Positions 44,932-56,384 of a DNA stretch of 64,000 nt are shown here, in pieces (position 1 is the first letter of the stretch; the number at the start of each line of letters is the position of its first letter). The DNA lies in NCBI RefSeq assembly GCF_030272615.1, contig NC_081409.1, positions 243,721,924 through 243,785,923 on the forward strand, given 5' to 3'. Below the pieces are notes generated by a model that was not told the DNA's origin, made no database searches, and saw only the letters and a list, made by a program, of their open reading frames with translations. This DNA is from Cryptomeria japonica (taxonomy: Eukaryota; Streptophyta; Pinopsida; Cupressales; Cupressaceae). The position numbers were made by a program, and so were the translations under genes.

Positions 44932-44947
44932 TTTTGCCCCTCTTTGA
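44932..44947 (-). other. Polypurine tract of element E
   Basis: The minus strand reads TCAAAGAGGGGCAAAA directly before the 3' LTR. Confidence 0.8.
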
Positions 44948-45261
44948 AGTGACGTGTGTGCACATGTTGATTCAAAGAAAATTGATGTGTCGCCAAAATT
45001 TGATCGGTGTGATGATGTTGATGTTGTCCCCGAGATTTGATAAATGATATTGATAATGCCCCCTCAGGAGATGAATCAAAAAATTGAAAATTTGGTTCAT
45101 TTGATAATTGTTTTTAGATTTGATCGCATTTTGAAATTTTGATTGTGTTGAATGCTTTGTTTAATTGATTCATCTCCCGAAAAATGATGTTTGCTAGGGT
45201 TAAAAGTGGGAGAACGAGCAAAATACATGCCCCACCTACTAACCCTACTTTACTTTTACCC

Positions 45262-45270
45262 TATAAAAAG
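45262..45270 (+). promoter_or_regulatory. Candidate TATA box for the antisense ORF of element E
   Basis: TATAAAAAG on the plus strand, 80 bases before an ATG at 45344 that opens a 22-codon frame (MSVPMLRNDSSTF...). This lies upstream of, and in the same direction as, the plant-mobile-domain frame at 46597. A promoter role is inference. Confidence 0.35.
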
Positions 45271-45499
45271 GTAAAAAGGGATTTTATTTGTATCATTTGT
45301 GCCTTTTGACTTTTTGTGAGAGTGACATTTGGAGAGTGACAAGATGTCGGTTCCTATGCTTCGGAACGATTCAAGCACGTTCGTCGATACCGGAGGCCCG
45401 CCACGTATGGTCCACCTATAAGTCATCTAAATTTTTCCCCTTTTGCTTTTTGTTTTGTCGATTTTGATCACGTTTTTAATTTTTTGTGTCGGATTTTCA

Positions 45500-45850
45500 C
45501 GGTTTAGTGCGTCCGGTCATTTGCGTAGCACATACGATAGAACAATTAGCGCATAGGGTTTTCCAACTAGGGTAGCGTCTAGGAGTTGTGGGATAGCGCA
45601 TCATAGGTTTAGGGTAGTGCATAGGATAGAATAGCGCATAGGGAAAACAGGGTAGTGCATGTTGGGAACAGGGTATCGCATAGAATAACCTAGTGCATAG
45701 GGATAACAAAGTAGCGCATGCGGGGAACAAGTTAGCGCGTAGAGCATGTAGCTAAGTTTAGCTAGCGCATAGGGTAAAGTTTGCAGCACGTAGCTAAGTT
45801 TAGCTAGCGCATAGGTGGCAGCTTAGCGCATGGGAGAGATTTCTTAGCGT
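45500..45850 (+). repeat. Array of TAGCGCAT-like motifs, E 3' region
   Basis: About 16 copies of TAGCGCAT or one-base variants (tagtgcat, tagcgcgt, tagcgtct) at irregular 15-30-base spacing. The same motif in the reverse orientation is scattered in the E leader (59820-60180 and 61690-61960). The open frames on the minus strand here are by-products. Confidence 0.7.
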
Positions 45851-46247
45851 GTGGCCAGAAAATGTAGCTAGAAAGGAGAGGAAAGGTGATGTTACGGGGG
45901 AAAAATAGATGAAGGAAGATGAGTTGGGGTGGGTAGGTGTCTGCCAAGTGTTCCAGGATGGGTGCTTTACCATTTTTTGTGCCTGCTGTGATAATGTCCG
46001 AGTTTTGATAGATTGGGAAATTGCTTTTCCTGTTTGCAGTATTAAGCTGATTGATTGAATGATGATCCTGATTTTCTATTGTTTTGGATCTCTAATTTTT
46101 GTCGTGAATATGATGTTCGATATGAGTTCCGATTTATGATTTCTGATATGGTTCGTGATATGAGTCTTGCGATATGGATTTTTGAGTTGTTTGTGTTATG
46201 GATCTTTGATGTAATTTCTCGATATGGATTTGATTTGATTTCTCTAT

Positions 46248-46550
46248 ATGGATTTGATATTCGATATGAAACTTGATTTGATATGGATTTGTTTCAAGTT
46301 GATATGGAATTTTGACTTCGATATGGATTTGATTTTTGATATGAAACTTGATTTGATATGGATTTGTTTCAAGTTGATATGGAATTTTGATTTTGATATG
46401 GTTTTGATTTTCAATATGAAACTTGATTTGATATGGATTTGTTTCAAGTTGATATGGTTTTTGGATTGGATATGGATTTGATTTTCGCTAGGAAACTTGA
46501 TTTGATATGGATTTGTTTCAAGTTGATATGGATTTTTGATTGGATATATC
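46248..46550 (+). repeat. 75-bp tandem repeat, about four copies
   Basis: Units contain GATATGGATTTGTTTCAAGT and GAAACTTGATTTGATATGG, with period about 75 bp. The period is a multiple of three, so it makes repetitive frames on both strands, which I do not take as genes. Shorter GATATGGATTT units precede it from about 46100. Confidence 0.8.
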
Positions 46551-46596
46551 GGATAGATGTGGGAACTGATATTTGGACATGTTTTTCTTGTTATAG

Positions 46597-48552
46597 GAAC
46601 TACTTGGTGTTCTTCAGTCGCGAGAACAATTTCCTAGACCATGGTCTCTGATTCCTTGGTTGACGCAGGCAGATAGAGATATCATTGAGAGATGTGGGTT
46701 GTCCTCTTTGTTGGACATGCCTCGGTATATCATTAACCGGGGTTTACTGACAGCATTGGCAAAGAGGTGGCATAGTGACACGAACACCTTTCACTTGGCT
46801 ACTGGTGAGATTACAGTCACTCCAGAGGACTGTTATCGGATTCTACGGATTCCTGTGATAGGAGCACTATTGCCTTATGAGCAGACGGAGGAGGATGGGA
46901 CAGATGCTCTTTGCTGAATATTTCATGATGAGCATATTTGCGGATATGAGATCCCTTGGCAGGAGTTCATAGATTTTGACTATGCCCCACGACCTTCGGT
47001 ACTAGCAGGTTTTGTAGGTGGCTTTCTGTGTCCCGACCGTAGGTTGAAGGGACTGGCAGTGGGATGGGGATTGGTTCTTGAGGATATGGTGACACGGGGT
47101 CATAGGTTTGCATGGGGGTCCTGCATGTTGGCCCATCTATACAGAGATCTGCATCAGGTGGTGTATTTGGGATACAACAGTTTATCAGTCGGGGTCACAT
47201 TATTATAGGTGTGGGCCTGGGAGCACATTCCCGTAGCGAGGCCACTTGCAGACAGTGATAGACCATTTCGTCGGGCTTATGCATATGGGTACACAGGGAT
47301 AGTTGTCTAGCGTAAGCTGGGGAAGCTAGAGCATTGGAGGATGGTATTGGATGACATTGATACGATCATCTGGAGACCGTATATGGAGTGTGAGGTGTGG
47401 GTGGAGGATGGGCTAGAGATGCCCTATGTATATATGTCACGATACTTGATAGGGCGGACACCTTTTATCATTGAGAGGTTCTTGCACAGCCGATTTCAAC
47501 GACAGTATGGTCGATAGCAGGGTGCACCGCAGGGAGCATTCTTATATGCTCGTTGGAGGCAGGATGTGCCAGAGTGGGGTCCGACTATTGATAGTGCAAC
47601 TACAGTGGAGGAGTACATGCATTTGGTTGGACAGATATGGGACTACGGGTTCAGGGTGGTAGATGCAGGGATGATGGAGGAGTTTGTATCACTCTTTATG
47701 GCCCATGACATAGCACGGATATTAGATCCAGCGGAGATGATTCCTGGTTTTGATGATGATGAGGATGAGCAGCCCGAGAGGCTAGGAAGATGAAGAGATG
47801 AGGGAGAGGAGCTGGAGGAGGGATATGGGGATGGTGGAGGAGATGACATGGGAGATGGGAGGGGAGGTGGTAGAGGGAGACAAGGAGATATAGGAGGGGA
47901 TGGAGGAGATAGAGGGAGGATTGGAGGAGGAGATGGGGGGAGGATTGGAGGAGATGGAGGGAGGAGAGGAGGTGGATTAGTCAGGCGAGCAATTGGTGAG
48001 GGAGGGAGGGGAGGTTTGGTGGTTGGAGCTGGTGGAGTTGGTTGGGCAGTCGAGGTTATAGCAGTTATGGGTAGGATGGATGAGTTTAGGCGGTTGACTC
48101 AGAGGAGGAGATCAGATGTATTACCTCCACTAGCGCCTAGGATAGGGACAGGGATAGGGGATACCATGAAACAAGTACCCATTTAGGTTTGGGTACCCAC
48201 CCACCAAGAGGATGCATAGATTAGGTCCCTACAGTTGTTAGTGCAATAGATTCAGGCACAGGTACTGGCTCAGCAGTGCCAGATTACGCAGATTACCACG
48301 AAGCAGGATACGGAGAGAGAGCATCGGGGTCGAGTAGAGGAGCTTGTAGAGAGACTACAGAGAGCAACAATGAATGCCCCGATGTGGGACATATTGAGGG
48401 AGATATGGTACACTACCATGGCAGTTGAGTACTATAGGCAGTTGTATGAGGACCTAGTCCCCAAAGAGCAGAGGGCTCCTAGTTTTACTGCTAGTCGATC
48501 AGCTCGGAGTCAGTCAGGGACAAAGAGCAGAGGTGTTATAGGTCCTTCTTGA
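46597..48552 (+). pseudogene. Antisense plant mobile domain (PMD) ORF of element E
   Basis: One reading frame of about 652 codons, opposite to the gag-pol of E. The N-terminal 390 codons match the plant mobile domain (MAIN/PMD family): PRPWSLIPWLTQADRDIIERCG, LLTALAKRWHSDTNTFHL, GEITVTPEDCYRILRIPV, then VWAWEHIPVARP. A Gly/Arg-rich RGG-like stretch follows (about 47845-47995), then an acidic/Gln region and a C-terminal helix-rich tail (WDILREIWYTTMAVEYYRQLYEDLVP). The frame is interrupted by eight stop codons (46915, 47206, 47308, 47515, 47791, 48184, 48217, 48247) with no frameshift. All eight are TAG or TGA. No ATG opens it: the frame starts after a TAG at 46594 in TTATAG/GAAC, which looks like a splice acceptor. 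PMD proteins act in silencing and genome stability in plants and are also known as passengers of Tat elements. Confidence 0.82.
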
Positions 48553-48711
48553 TGTGATTCACCTGGAGATCCAGGAGCTAGGACATCTACTATGAGAGAA
48601 TCAGCTTCAGGAGATGGTCATACCTAAGAGACTTGTCTCTATTGTATTTTGATCATTGTGTTGTATTTCAACAGACATGACATCTTTTGTATATTTTGAC
48701 CATTTTTGAGA

Positions 48712-48728
48712 TATATATATATATATAT
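48712..48728. repeat. (AT)n microsatellite
   Basis: A short run of alternating A and T in the 3' region of E. Confidence 0.8.
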
Positions 48729-48890
48729 TCGACACTAATTTTTTGATCCACATGTGATGTGTTTTTTATGGATGATGATTTATGCATTGATGTGATGGTT
48801 TTATGATGATGATGCAATGCTTAGATAAATGCTTTTGATTTGATATTGATTGATATGATTGTATGATTCATGATGTAATGATATGATCTG

Positions 48891-49065
48891 TGAGATGCAT
48901 CTTGAAAATGAGATGTATGATATATGTTGTGAGATGTATCTTGAAAATGAGATGTATGATAATGATATGCTATGAGATGTATCTTGAAAATGAGATGTAT
49001 GATAATGATATGCTGTGAGATGTATCTTGAAAATGAGATGTATGATAATGATATGCAACTCTTCT
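48891..49065 (+). repeat. 43-bp tandem repeat, about four copies
   Basis: Units TGAGATGTATCTTGAAAATG followed by AGATGTATGATAATGATATGC, the first copy shorter. Lies between the antisense ORF and integrase. Confidence 0.8.
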
Positions 49066-50140
49066 TAAAATGATATGCAACTAATTGTAAAATGATATGT
49101 AACTAATTAATCATCCTCATTATGTCGTTTGTCATTCCTGTATAGTCACATGTTTTTTCTTTCTTTGTGTTTATCATCATTGAGTTGTTGATATGTTGAA
49201 AATTTATACAAGCATAATGGTATAATTGAACCATAATGACCTGAGAAAAATTTACATAGATTTTGATATTGCAAGATGGCACAAGCGTCGAGGTATAATT
49301 AAACCAAGACAACTTGAGTGTTGCTTCCGTATAAACAGACAAGATTGAACCATTTGTATGCGCAAAATGGAACCATGTCTTCAGTGATATGCTTCGAATC
49401 ACGTCTCGAGACAAGTATTTGCACAGTACAAGTGATCGCCTCACAGACAGAAAACTAAAAAGATATCAGAGCCTCCATCCACTTTCTCTAGCTCGATGGA
49501 TCGTTGAGAAAATTTACGGGATCCAATAATTCAAAAAAATTTCAAGTGCAAAAATAGTCAAAACTTCATGCAAGATGTAAACAAATTATACTTCAGAAAA
49601 TCATCCATCATGTGCTTTGAAGTTGTTAATTGGATCAGTGTTTTGTTTTCTTGGCTGTTGGAGTTTTTGCTTGACAGGATTTGTTTGACATGCTATGATT
49701 TTTGTTTGCTTGAAGTCAGATGAATGCGGCCCCTAGTTATAGATACCAATTGATGTGGATATGTACAATGATTACCAAGCCATGGTGGGATATGATGAAC
49801 TGATATGTAGATAAGCAAGGATAGTGACTACGCTAAGTATGTCCAAGATAATGTTGTTCAAGTGTTGTGCGATGGCCAGTGGTTTTGACTGCGGATATAA
49901 AAAGATATGAGAAAAGATAGATAGAGGAGTTGTTCCCTCACAAGTAATGCCTGTTGCCAGGTTTTCACCATTTGTTTTTATTGCACCTTTTTGTTGTTTT
50001 GATTTTTTTTTGAATTTTTTTTTTGTATTTTCTTATTTTATTGTATTTTTCACTTTTTTCGTGCATTAGACCACTCAAGTATAATTTCTTCATATGGATG
50101 TTGTTGGTTGGTTCGTCGAGCACATCTCCTTTTGAAGTTG
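49066..50140. other. Non-coding gap between the repeats and integrase in E
   Basis: No domain recognised on either strand. T-rich runs occur near 49990-50060. Confidence 0.5.
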
Positions 50141-50144
50141 TTAG

Positions 50145-51380
50145 CTAATAGGCGCCTGATCCATAGGCTGAGATTATGACATAGGGACCCAACCAGTTAG
50201 GTTCAAATTTCCCCTTCTTTTCTCGATCCTGTTGATTTCTAGGATTTTCTTTGAGTACGAGATCACCGACTTTAAAATTCCTATGGATGACTTTGTGGTT
50301 GTAGCTTCTGCACATGCGCTACTTGTATGCTTTGAGGTGATTATAGGCATGTTGTCATTTTTCATCTAGAAGTTCTAGTTCTTGCAATCTGTTACTAGAT
50401 ACTCCTCATCTGGAATGAGGCCTTTCAAAGATACTCTGAGTGATGGAATTTCTACCTCAAGAGGTAAAATTGCTTTTGATCCATACACCAATGAATATGG
50501 CATAGCTCCTATAGGTGTCTTGATGCTAGTTTTTTATGCCCAAAGTGTTGGATTGAGTTGCGCATGCCAATCCTTTCCTGCATCATTTACTATTTTCTTT
50601 AGGATTTTCAATATTATTTTATTTGATGCCTCTGCTTGACCATTCCCCTGCGTAGTAAGGTGTCGCGCACATCCTGGTTTTTGAAGGGACGTCTGTTATC
50701 TGTGATTATGGAACTGGGAATGTCATAGCTATAGATCAGATAAGTGAGAATAAAAGAGGCAATTTGTTTTCCAGTTATTGTAGTCATTGGGACTGCTTCA
50801 ATCCATTTTGTAAAACTCTGTTGCAGTGATAATGAACTTGTGTCCATTTGAAGATGAAGGATGTATTTTTCCTACTAAGTCAAGTCCCCACTGACAGAAA
50901 GGCCAAGATGTTGTAAATGGCTGCAATTCCTGTGCTGGTACATGAATAAGATTGCTATGGATTTGGCACTTAGGACATTTCTTTGCAAATTGATAAGAGT
51001 CTTTCTCCATTGTCGGCTAGTAACATCCCATTCTCAGAAGTTTTTTAGCAAGAGTAGGACCACTTGAATGTGTGCCATAGATACCTTCACGAAGCTCATG
51101 TAAAGAAAAGTCAGATTCATTACGATCAAGGCAACGAAGAAGAGTACCATCTAGACCTCGACAGTAAACAGTATCAGCAGTTAGGGTATAACGGGCGGCT
51201 TGCCGGATGAAGTTGTGTTATTGGTTCCGAGATAGGTCAATAGGTAGGGTATTGGTTTTAAGATACTCATAGATTGTTTTGTATAAAGGAGAGTCTGAAT
51301 CGGTTAAGGCATAGATAACATGGGATGCGGAATTGTCACAGGCTAGGGAAAATAGTTGCTCTACTAGAAACTCATTACAA
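50145..51380 (-). pseudogene. pol: Integrase of element E
   Basis: From 51380 downward: a spacer, then YTL.ADTVYCRGLDGTLLRCLD, an HHCC segment (LHELREGIYGTHSSG, CPKCQIH), and core motifs CQWGLDLVGKIHP (first Asp) and SSIITDNRRPFK (second Asp). A shift or stop lies near 50820. The C-terminal module FKVGDLVLKENPRNQ...GKFEPNWLGPYVI ends with a stop near 50145. In-frame stops include TAG at a tryptophan in the GCY-PT motif and a second TAG upstream. Confidence 0.82.
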
Positions 51381-51382
51381 CT

Positions 51383-51775
51383 CTATTGCTCTGGAATTTG
51401 TAGCAATGAAGCGATAGTAGCCATTGCATCAGCTGCTCTATTTTCCAACCTGGGTATTTTCTCAAAGGTGACGTGTACAAAATACTGTTTGAAGTCATCC
51501 ACCATTCTTTTGTACGGCAGCAACTTGTCATCTTTTGTTTGATAGTCATTGTTGATCTGATTTATGACCAATTGGGAGTTTCTATAGACTTTCAGTTCCA
51601 TGATTCTCCATTCCATGGCCATTTTGATTCCTGTGACCAGTGCCTCATACTCAACAATGTTATTTGTGCATGGAAACATGAGTCTATATGATCTTGGTAT
51701 GGTGTGTCCTTCAGGAGTGATGAACAAGATGTCGACACCTGAGCCATGTTGAGTGTAGGAACCATCAAAGTACAA
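51383..51775 (-). pseudogene. pol: Archaic-type second RNase H of element E
   Basis: Starts YFDGSYTQHGSGVDI and includes NNIVEYEALVTGI, LKVYRNSQLVINQI and ENRAADAMA. The third acidic position, usually in a GDSQLV motif, is asparagine (RNSQLV), so activity is doubtful. A second RNase H of this kind between the degenerate first one and integrase is diagnostic of the Tat lineage. Confidence 0.85.
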
Positions 51776-51778
51776 GGT

Positions 51779-53320
51779 CTATTGCTTGGTGGTAATAGTA
51801 AGGACATCCCTATCTGGAAATTCGACCTCCATTGGTTGCTTATCTGGTAGCGGTGCTTCAGCTAATTGATCTACAATTACTTGTCCTTTGATAGCCCGAC
51901 ACTTTGTGTAGTGGATATCAAATTCACTGAGAATCATGACCCATTTAGCTAGTCTGTGTATGAGAGCCGCTTTGTTGAGTAAATACTTGAGATGATCAAT
52001 TTTTGCTACTAGCTTGATTGTGTGAGCTAGCATGTAATGTCAGAACTTTTGAGAGGTGAATACCACAACTAAACAAGCCTTCTCAATGAATGTGTAATTG
52101 AGCTCATATCCATTTAAAGTTCTACTGATGTAATAAATAGCTCGTTCCTTGCCTTCTTGATCTTCTTGTGCTAATAGTTCCCCCAATGATATGTTTGTTG
52201 TTGATATATAGAGAATAAGTGGCTTCCCTCCTATTGGTGGTACCAGAACTGGTGGGTTCATTAGATATTGCTTGATTTGATAGAACGATTCTGCACATCT
52301 GGCTTCCCATCTGAATGGTACATTCTTATGTAGCAAATGATTAAATGGTAGACTTTTATCTACTAGTTGGGTGATGAATCGCCTAATTGACTGGAGCCGT
52401 CCTTGTAGAGATCTGAGTTGGCTAATGTTCTTGGGAGGTGGCATCTACATGATGGCATGTACCTTTGCTGGATCTACTTCAATGCCTTTTGCTGACACGA
52501 TGTAGCCTAATAATTTGACCGATGTTACCCCGAAGACACACTTCTTAGGGTTCAGCCTAACTTAGAATTTTCCAATCTTTCAAATATTTTCTCTAATATG
52601 CCCAAATGTTATGCCCCGGTAAATGACTTAGCCAGTAAATCATCCACGTAGTCCTCCATGAAGGTATGCATCATATCATGAAAGATTATCGTCATTTCTC
52701 TTTGATAAGTTGCCCCAGCATTATTTAAGCCAAAAGGCATGACATTCCAACAATACGTTCCCCAAGGATAGGTGAACGTTGTTTTATCTTGATCCTCTGG
52801 AGCTATCTTGATTTGATTATAGCTAGAAAAATCGTCCATTAATGATAGCATTGCATGGCCTGCTATGAGGTCTACAATTATATCAATGTTATCCAAAAGG
52901 AAAGTCATCCTTTGGATAGGCTTTGTTAACATCTCTAAAATCGATGCATATCCTGATGCTGCCAGCTGGTTTTGAAATTGGCACGATGTTGGATATCAAT
53001 TCAACATAGTCAATAGGGCTAATAAATCCGACGTCTAATAGTTTCTTTAGTTCAGCTTTGACCATTAGTGCTACATGCAGATTCATCTTTCTCAATTTTT
53101 GCTTGACTGGCTTAGCTCCTCGAGCAATAGATAAGTGATGCATGATTAAGTGTGGATCAATCCCGAGCATATCTGCATAGGACCAAGCAAAATTGATTTT
53201 CTTTTCTTTGAAGAATTTAATAAACTCTGGTTTTTCTTCCTCTGTCAGAGATTCTACTAGGTGTATGTTTTTGGTTGCTTCTTTTGTACCAATGTTGTTT
53301 GATTGAGTGGGCTCAATCAA
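51779..53320 (-). pseudogene. pol: Reverse transcriptase and degenerate RNase H of element E
   Basis: RT covers 53320 down to about 52450 (ADMLGIDPHLIMHHL, FISPIDYVELISNIV, RICIDFRDVNKAYPKDDFP, LSLMDDFSSYNQIKI, MPFGLNNAGATYQR, and catalytic YVDDLL). The thumb and connection follow (52040-52444: ISQLRSLQGRLQSIRRFI), then a first RNase H whose catalytic Asp motif reads LYISTTN, as is normal for Tat elements. The frame changes near 52910, 52600 and 52035. Confidence 0.87.
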
Positions 53321-54540
53321 TATGGGTGATCACTCCTGATAGTTCTCAGGAAGACTGTCAAGTCTCCCATCCTTAGGTGCCTTAAAAAGGTTTTCACCCT
53401 CAGATGCATCCTTTATTTTTACTTTTTTGTGATCTAGTGCTGCCATTGACTGGTTTTCAGCACTAGATCCTTTATTTCTTTCATTTTTACAATTGAAAGA
53501 CTTGGCACTCTCCTGATTGCAGATGTCGTTACTTTTTTTACTGGTAGAGTCTGTTTCCGGGTTGACAGTACAGAGGTAATGGATAATGGAGTCGTCATCT
53601 GGTAAAATAGGTATGTCATGGTTTTCAGGTTCATCTCAGTTTATGAGATCAGGAAATAGGAGCGGTAAAGAGTCATTGGGTGGGTCGAGTTCGGCTGCGG
53701 TAAGTGTCATGATAGAGGTATTGTTAAGGTTGGCTGGGATATTGGATAAGTTAATGATATTGTCGAGGTCTTCGATGGTATTGTCTTCCGTGTAGACTTG
53801 CTCATAATGTCATTGCTTGTTCTCCTTGGCTTCGTAGATATGTTGTGGACCAAATTAAAGTAGTCTAGACTCGGTGCCTTGTCCTTCTTGAGAAAGGGGT
53901 GTATGAATAGTACTCTCAGGAATATCTTCAGTAACATTTGAACAGCTGCCCCATTCATAGTCATTAGAATTAGTCTCAGAAGTATTGTCCCAGAGTCTTG
54001 CAGTGCTGCTGACAGGTATGTTGTAAGGTGAAAAGAGATCCCTGATAATTAATACCAGTCTAATAGTTTTCTCTGATTCCGCATTAGATCTTGCTTGTAC
54101 TCTTTGCATATGTTCATCTACTGTTTCTCCTTGGGGAGTAGTGATTTCTTCAGGGGGAGATTCTTCCTTGTTTGGAATAGGTTCCTAAACATGGTGTACT
54201 TCTGCATAAGATGCTTCTTCTCTTTGAATGACCAACTCTTCTTGTTGTTTCTATTTTTCCTGGTGTTCTCGCTCTTTCCTTATTGTCTCTTCTAATTCGT
54301 GTAGTGCCTCCTGCCATGAGTCCTCCTTGTATTTTTTCTTTACTTTCCACTGAGGTTTTTGATATTTATTTGGTTTCTACTTTGGGGGTAGAGTGTGTCC
54401 ATAGCCCAATCTTGTGTTGTCTCTAGAAAACTATGAAGGAGGATCTAATGGTTATGTGATGCCTTCTTGATGCTTGCCTATAGGTCCTTTCCCATTGTAT
54501 CCCATCTATTGCATGATCGGCTATCCTTTTCCATACTATT
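53321..54540 (-). other. Linker between protease and RT in element E
   Basis: Minus-strand coding remains of low complexity (Glu, Lys, Ser and Thr rich) with stops. No domain identified. This matches the variable linker seen before RT in Tat-type polyproteins. Confidence 0.5.
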
Positions 54541-56372
54541 GTGTTGGGATAGCTACTTCCATAGTAGCAACTCTGACTTCTTCCTTATCGTTGTATAGCC
54601 AACTAAGGATGTCCTTTTCTTCGGACTCATGTGCTAGTGTGCCTAATTGGATAAATTTGCCATCAAACTTGGTGATGGGCTGTGTTGCTTGATGTGTTGA
54701 TGCAAAAGGCTGCCCATGAGATTTTGGCGATGTTGTTAAGTTTGTGAGACACATGGGTTCTAAAGAGTATTCTCCCATGCCTTGCTCTTTGATTTTCATC
54801 TTTTGTTTGAAATCCATGGATAAAGATTTGAGCTTTTCTTGATGATGATCTGATGCTGAGGAAGTTTGGGCTTCCCTGTTATGTGGAACCAAGTTGTCTT
54901 AGGCTGCCCCCATAGCATTGCAATGTTGAAAGGGGTTATTATCTGCTGATATAGAAATTTCCTACCCATTATATGGGAATTTGACACACTAGTGGTAAGT
55001 TGACGATACTGCTTGCATTTCATGTATCCAAGGATGACCCAATAAATAATTATATGTGAGGTCTATGTCGAAGACTTGGCACATAGTGTCCCTTTGTATC
55101 GGTCCCACTTGAATTGACAGTATCACTGTTCCCTTGGATGATCTTTCTTCATCATCATATGCTTTGATGGTGATCTTTTTGTGTGGATCAATAGACTGCT
55201 TAGAGAAGCCTAATGCACAGATAAGTTTTAAGGTACAGATATTGAGACCAGCTCCTCCATCTATTAATACTCTTTTAACTCAATGTTTGTAGACAAACTT
55301 CAATGTGAAGGGGAGTATTATGTGGATGGCTCAACGAGATATTATCATGCTAAGAAAAGGTAAGATTATGAGGCCTAGTCATGTGAGCCACCATGGCTTG
55401 AAATTTGTCAATATCCAGATCTTGAGGTACATTTGTTTCCAATAGTGCTTGTTCCAGGATGTCTTTATGTTTTGGTGAAAGTTTTAACAACTCAAGTTGG
55501 ATATTTGAGCAGGTTTTCTCTGCAGTTGACTTACCAAATCATATTGAGTCTTGGGGATAGTGGTCATTGTTGATGTATGCCCTTTCAAGACATATTTTGA
55601 GCTCTGGTGGTTACATTGATTGATTCATGTTCGTGTTTGTCTTTGATTTTAATGACATTTACTTGATTGGCATCTGTCGATATATGATTGATAGTGTTAT
55701 TGTATATGTGATTGATGTGAGCTCCCCATGTATCGTTCAATGATGAAGCTCCTTCCTTGTTGTAATTTGGAAGAGGATTTTTAAAGGCGTCATGATCACC
55801 ATTTTTTTTGAGACCATCGACCATTAAATCACCTCTATCAATCATGTCTTGAACAATGTTTTTAAGTTTGATGCAATCATTTGTTTGATGTCCTTTGTTT
55901 CGATGAAAATCACAGAAGTGTGAGTCATTCCACCAAGGTGTTTTGACCTAGGGTTCAAAGTTGTTTATAGCTCGTAATGTGATAATCTTGTTTGCCAGGA
56001 GTTCTCAGAATGCTGATTCTAAGGATTGCCCCAATGGTGTGTAAATCCATTTATTTGGAAAATTGTTGGTGTTACCACTTGAATTTGGATTAGGTCCTTG
56101 ATTTGTGTTGTTGTTTTGGGTATTGTTGGTGTTTTTTGCATTTGAAGGTCCCTGATTGGTATTTGGCGTATAAGTGTTAGTGCTTTGGTTAGCACCCTTT
56201 TGATTCTTGGTAGCCTGAGGATTACCTGATAAAGCCAATACTGGTTGTTTGGACTTTATATCATTAGCATCATTTCCTCCCTCATTTCCAGCATTTTTGT
56301 TTATGGTCCAGAACCTGGATTTTTCTAAGTTGTTGTTGTTGTTGTTGTTGTCGTCCTGGTTGTTGAAATGAG
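54541..56372 (-). repeat. Tandem duplication in element E, unit 1 (with protease)
   Basis: It aligns with 56385-57866 except for about 370 bases (54850-55230) present only here. From right to left it encodes an Asn-rich segment (56331-56050), a CDFHxxKGH-type zinc motif (about 55840-55930), LMVDGLK.NGDHDAFKNPLPNYNKEGASS, then a retropepsin at about 55280-54985 (VLIDGGAGLNICTL, YNYLLGHPWIH), then SLSMDFKQKMK...GEYSLEPMCLTN. Confidence 0.85.
54985..55280 (-). pseudogene. Retropepsin-like protease of element E
   Basis: One frame on the minus strand with VLIDGGAGLNI at the active-site position and YNYLLGHPWIHEMQ near the end, the pattern of Tat-lineage proteases. DGG replaces D-S/T-G. It is followed by a stop soon after. 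It falls partly in the block missing from duplication unit 2, so only one copy exists. Confidence 0.65.
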
Positions 56373-56384
56373 ATAGCTACTGTT

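Noticed and set aside
45497-45789. Cys/Tyr-rich minus-strand frames that could be a small secreted protein
   Set aside because: Periodic Cys-Tyr residues come from the TAGCGCAT motif array. There is no credible signal peptide.
46244-46651. Repetitive aromatic-rich proteins on both strands
   Set aside because: They arise from a 75-bp tandem repeat whose period is a multiple of three.
48891-49065. CRISPR-like array of short repeats
   Set aside because: Units are directly adjacent with no unique spacers, and the context is a plant retrotransposon.
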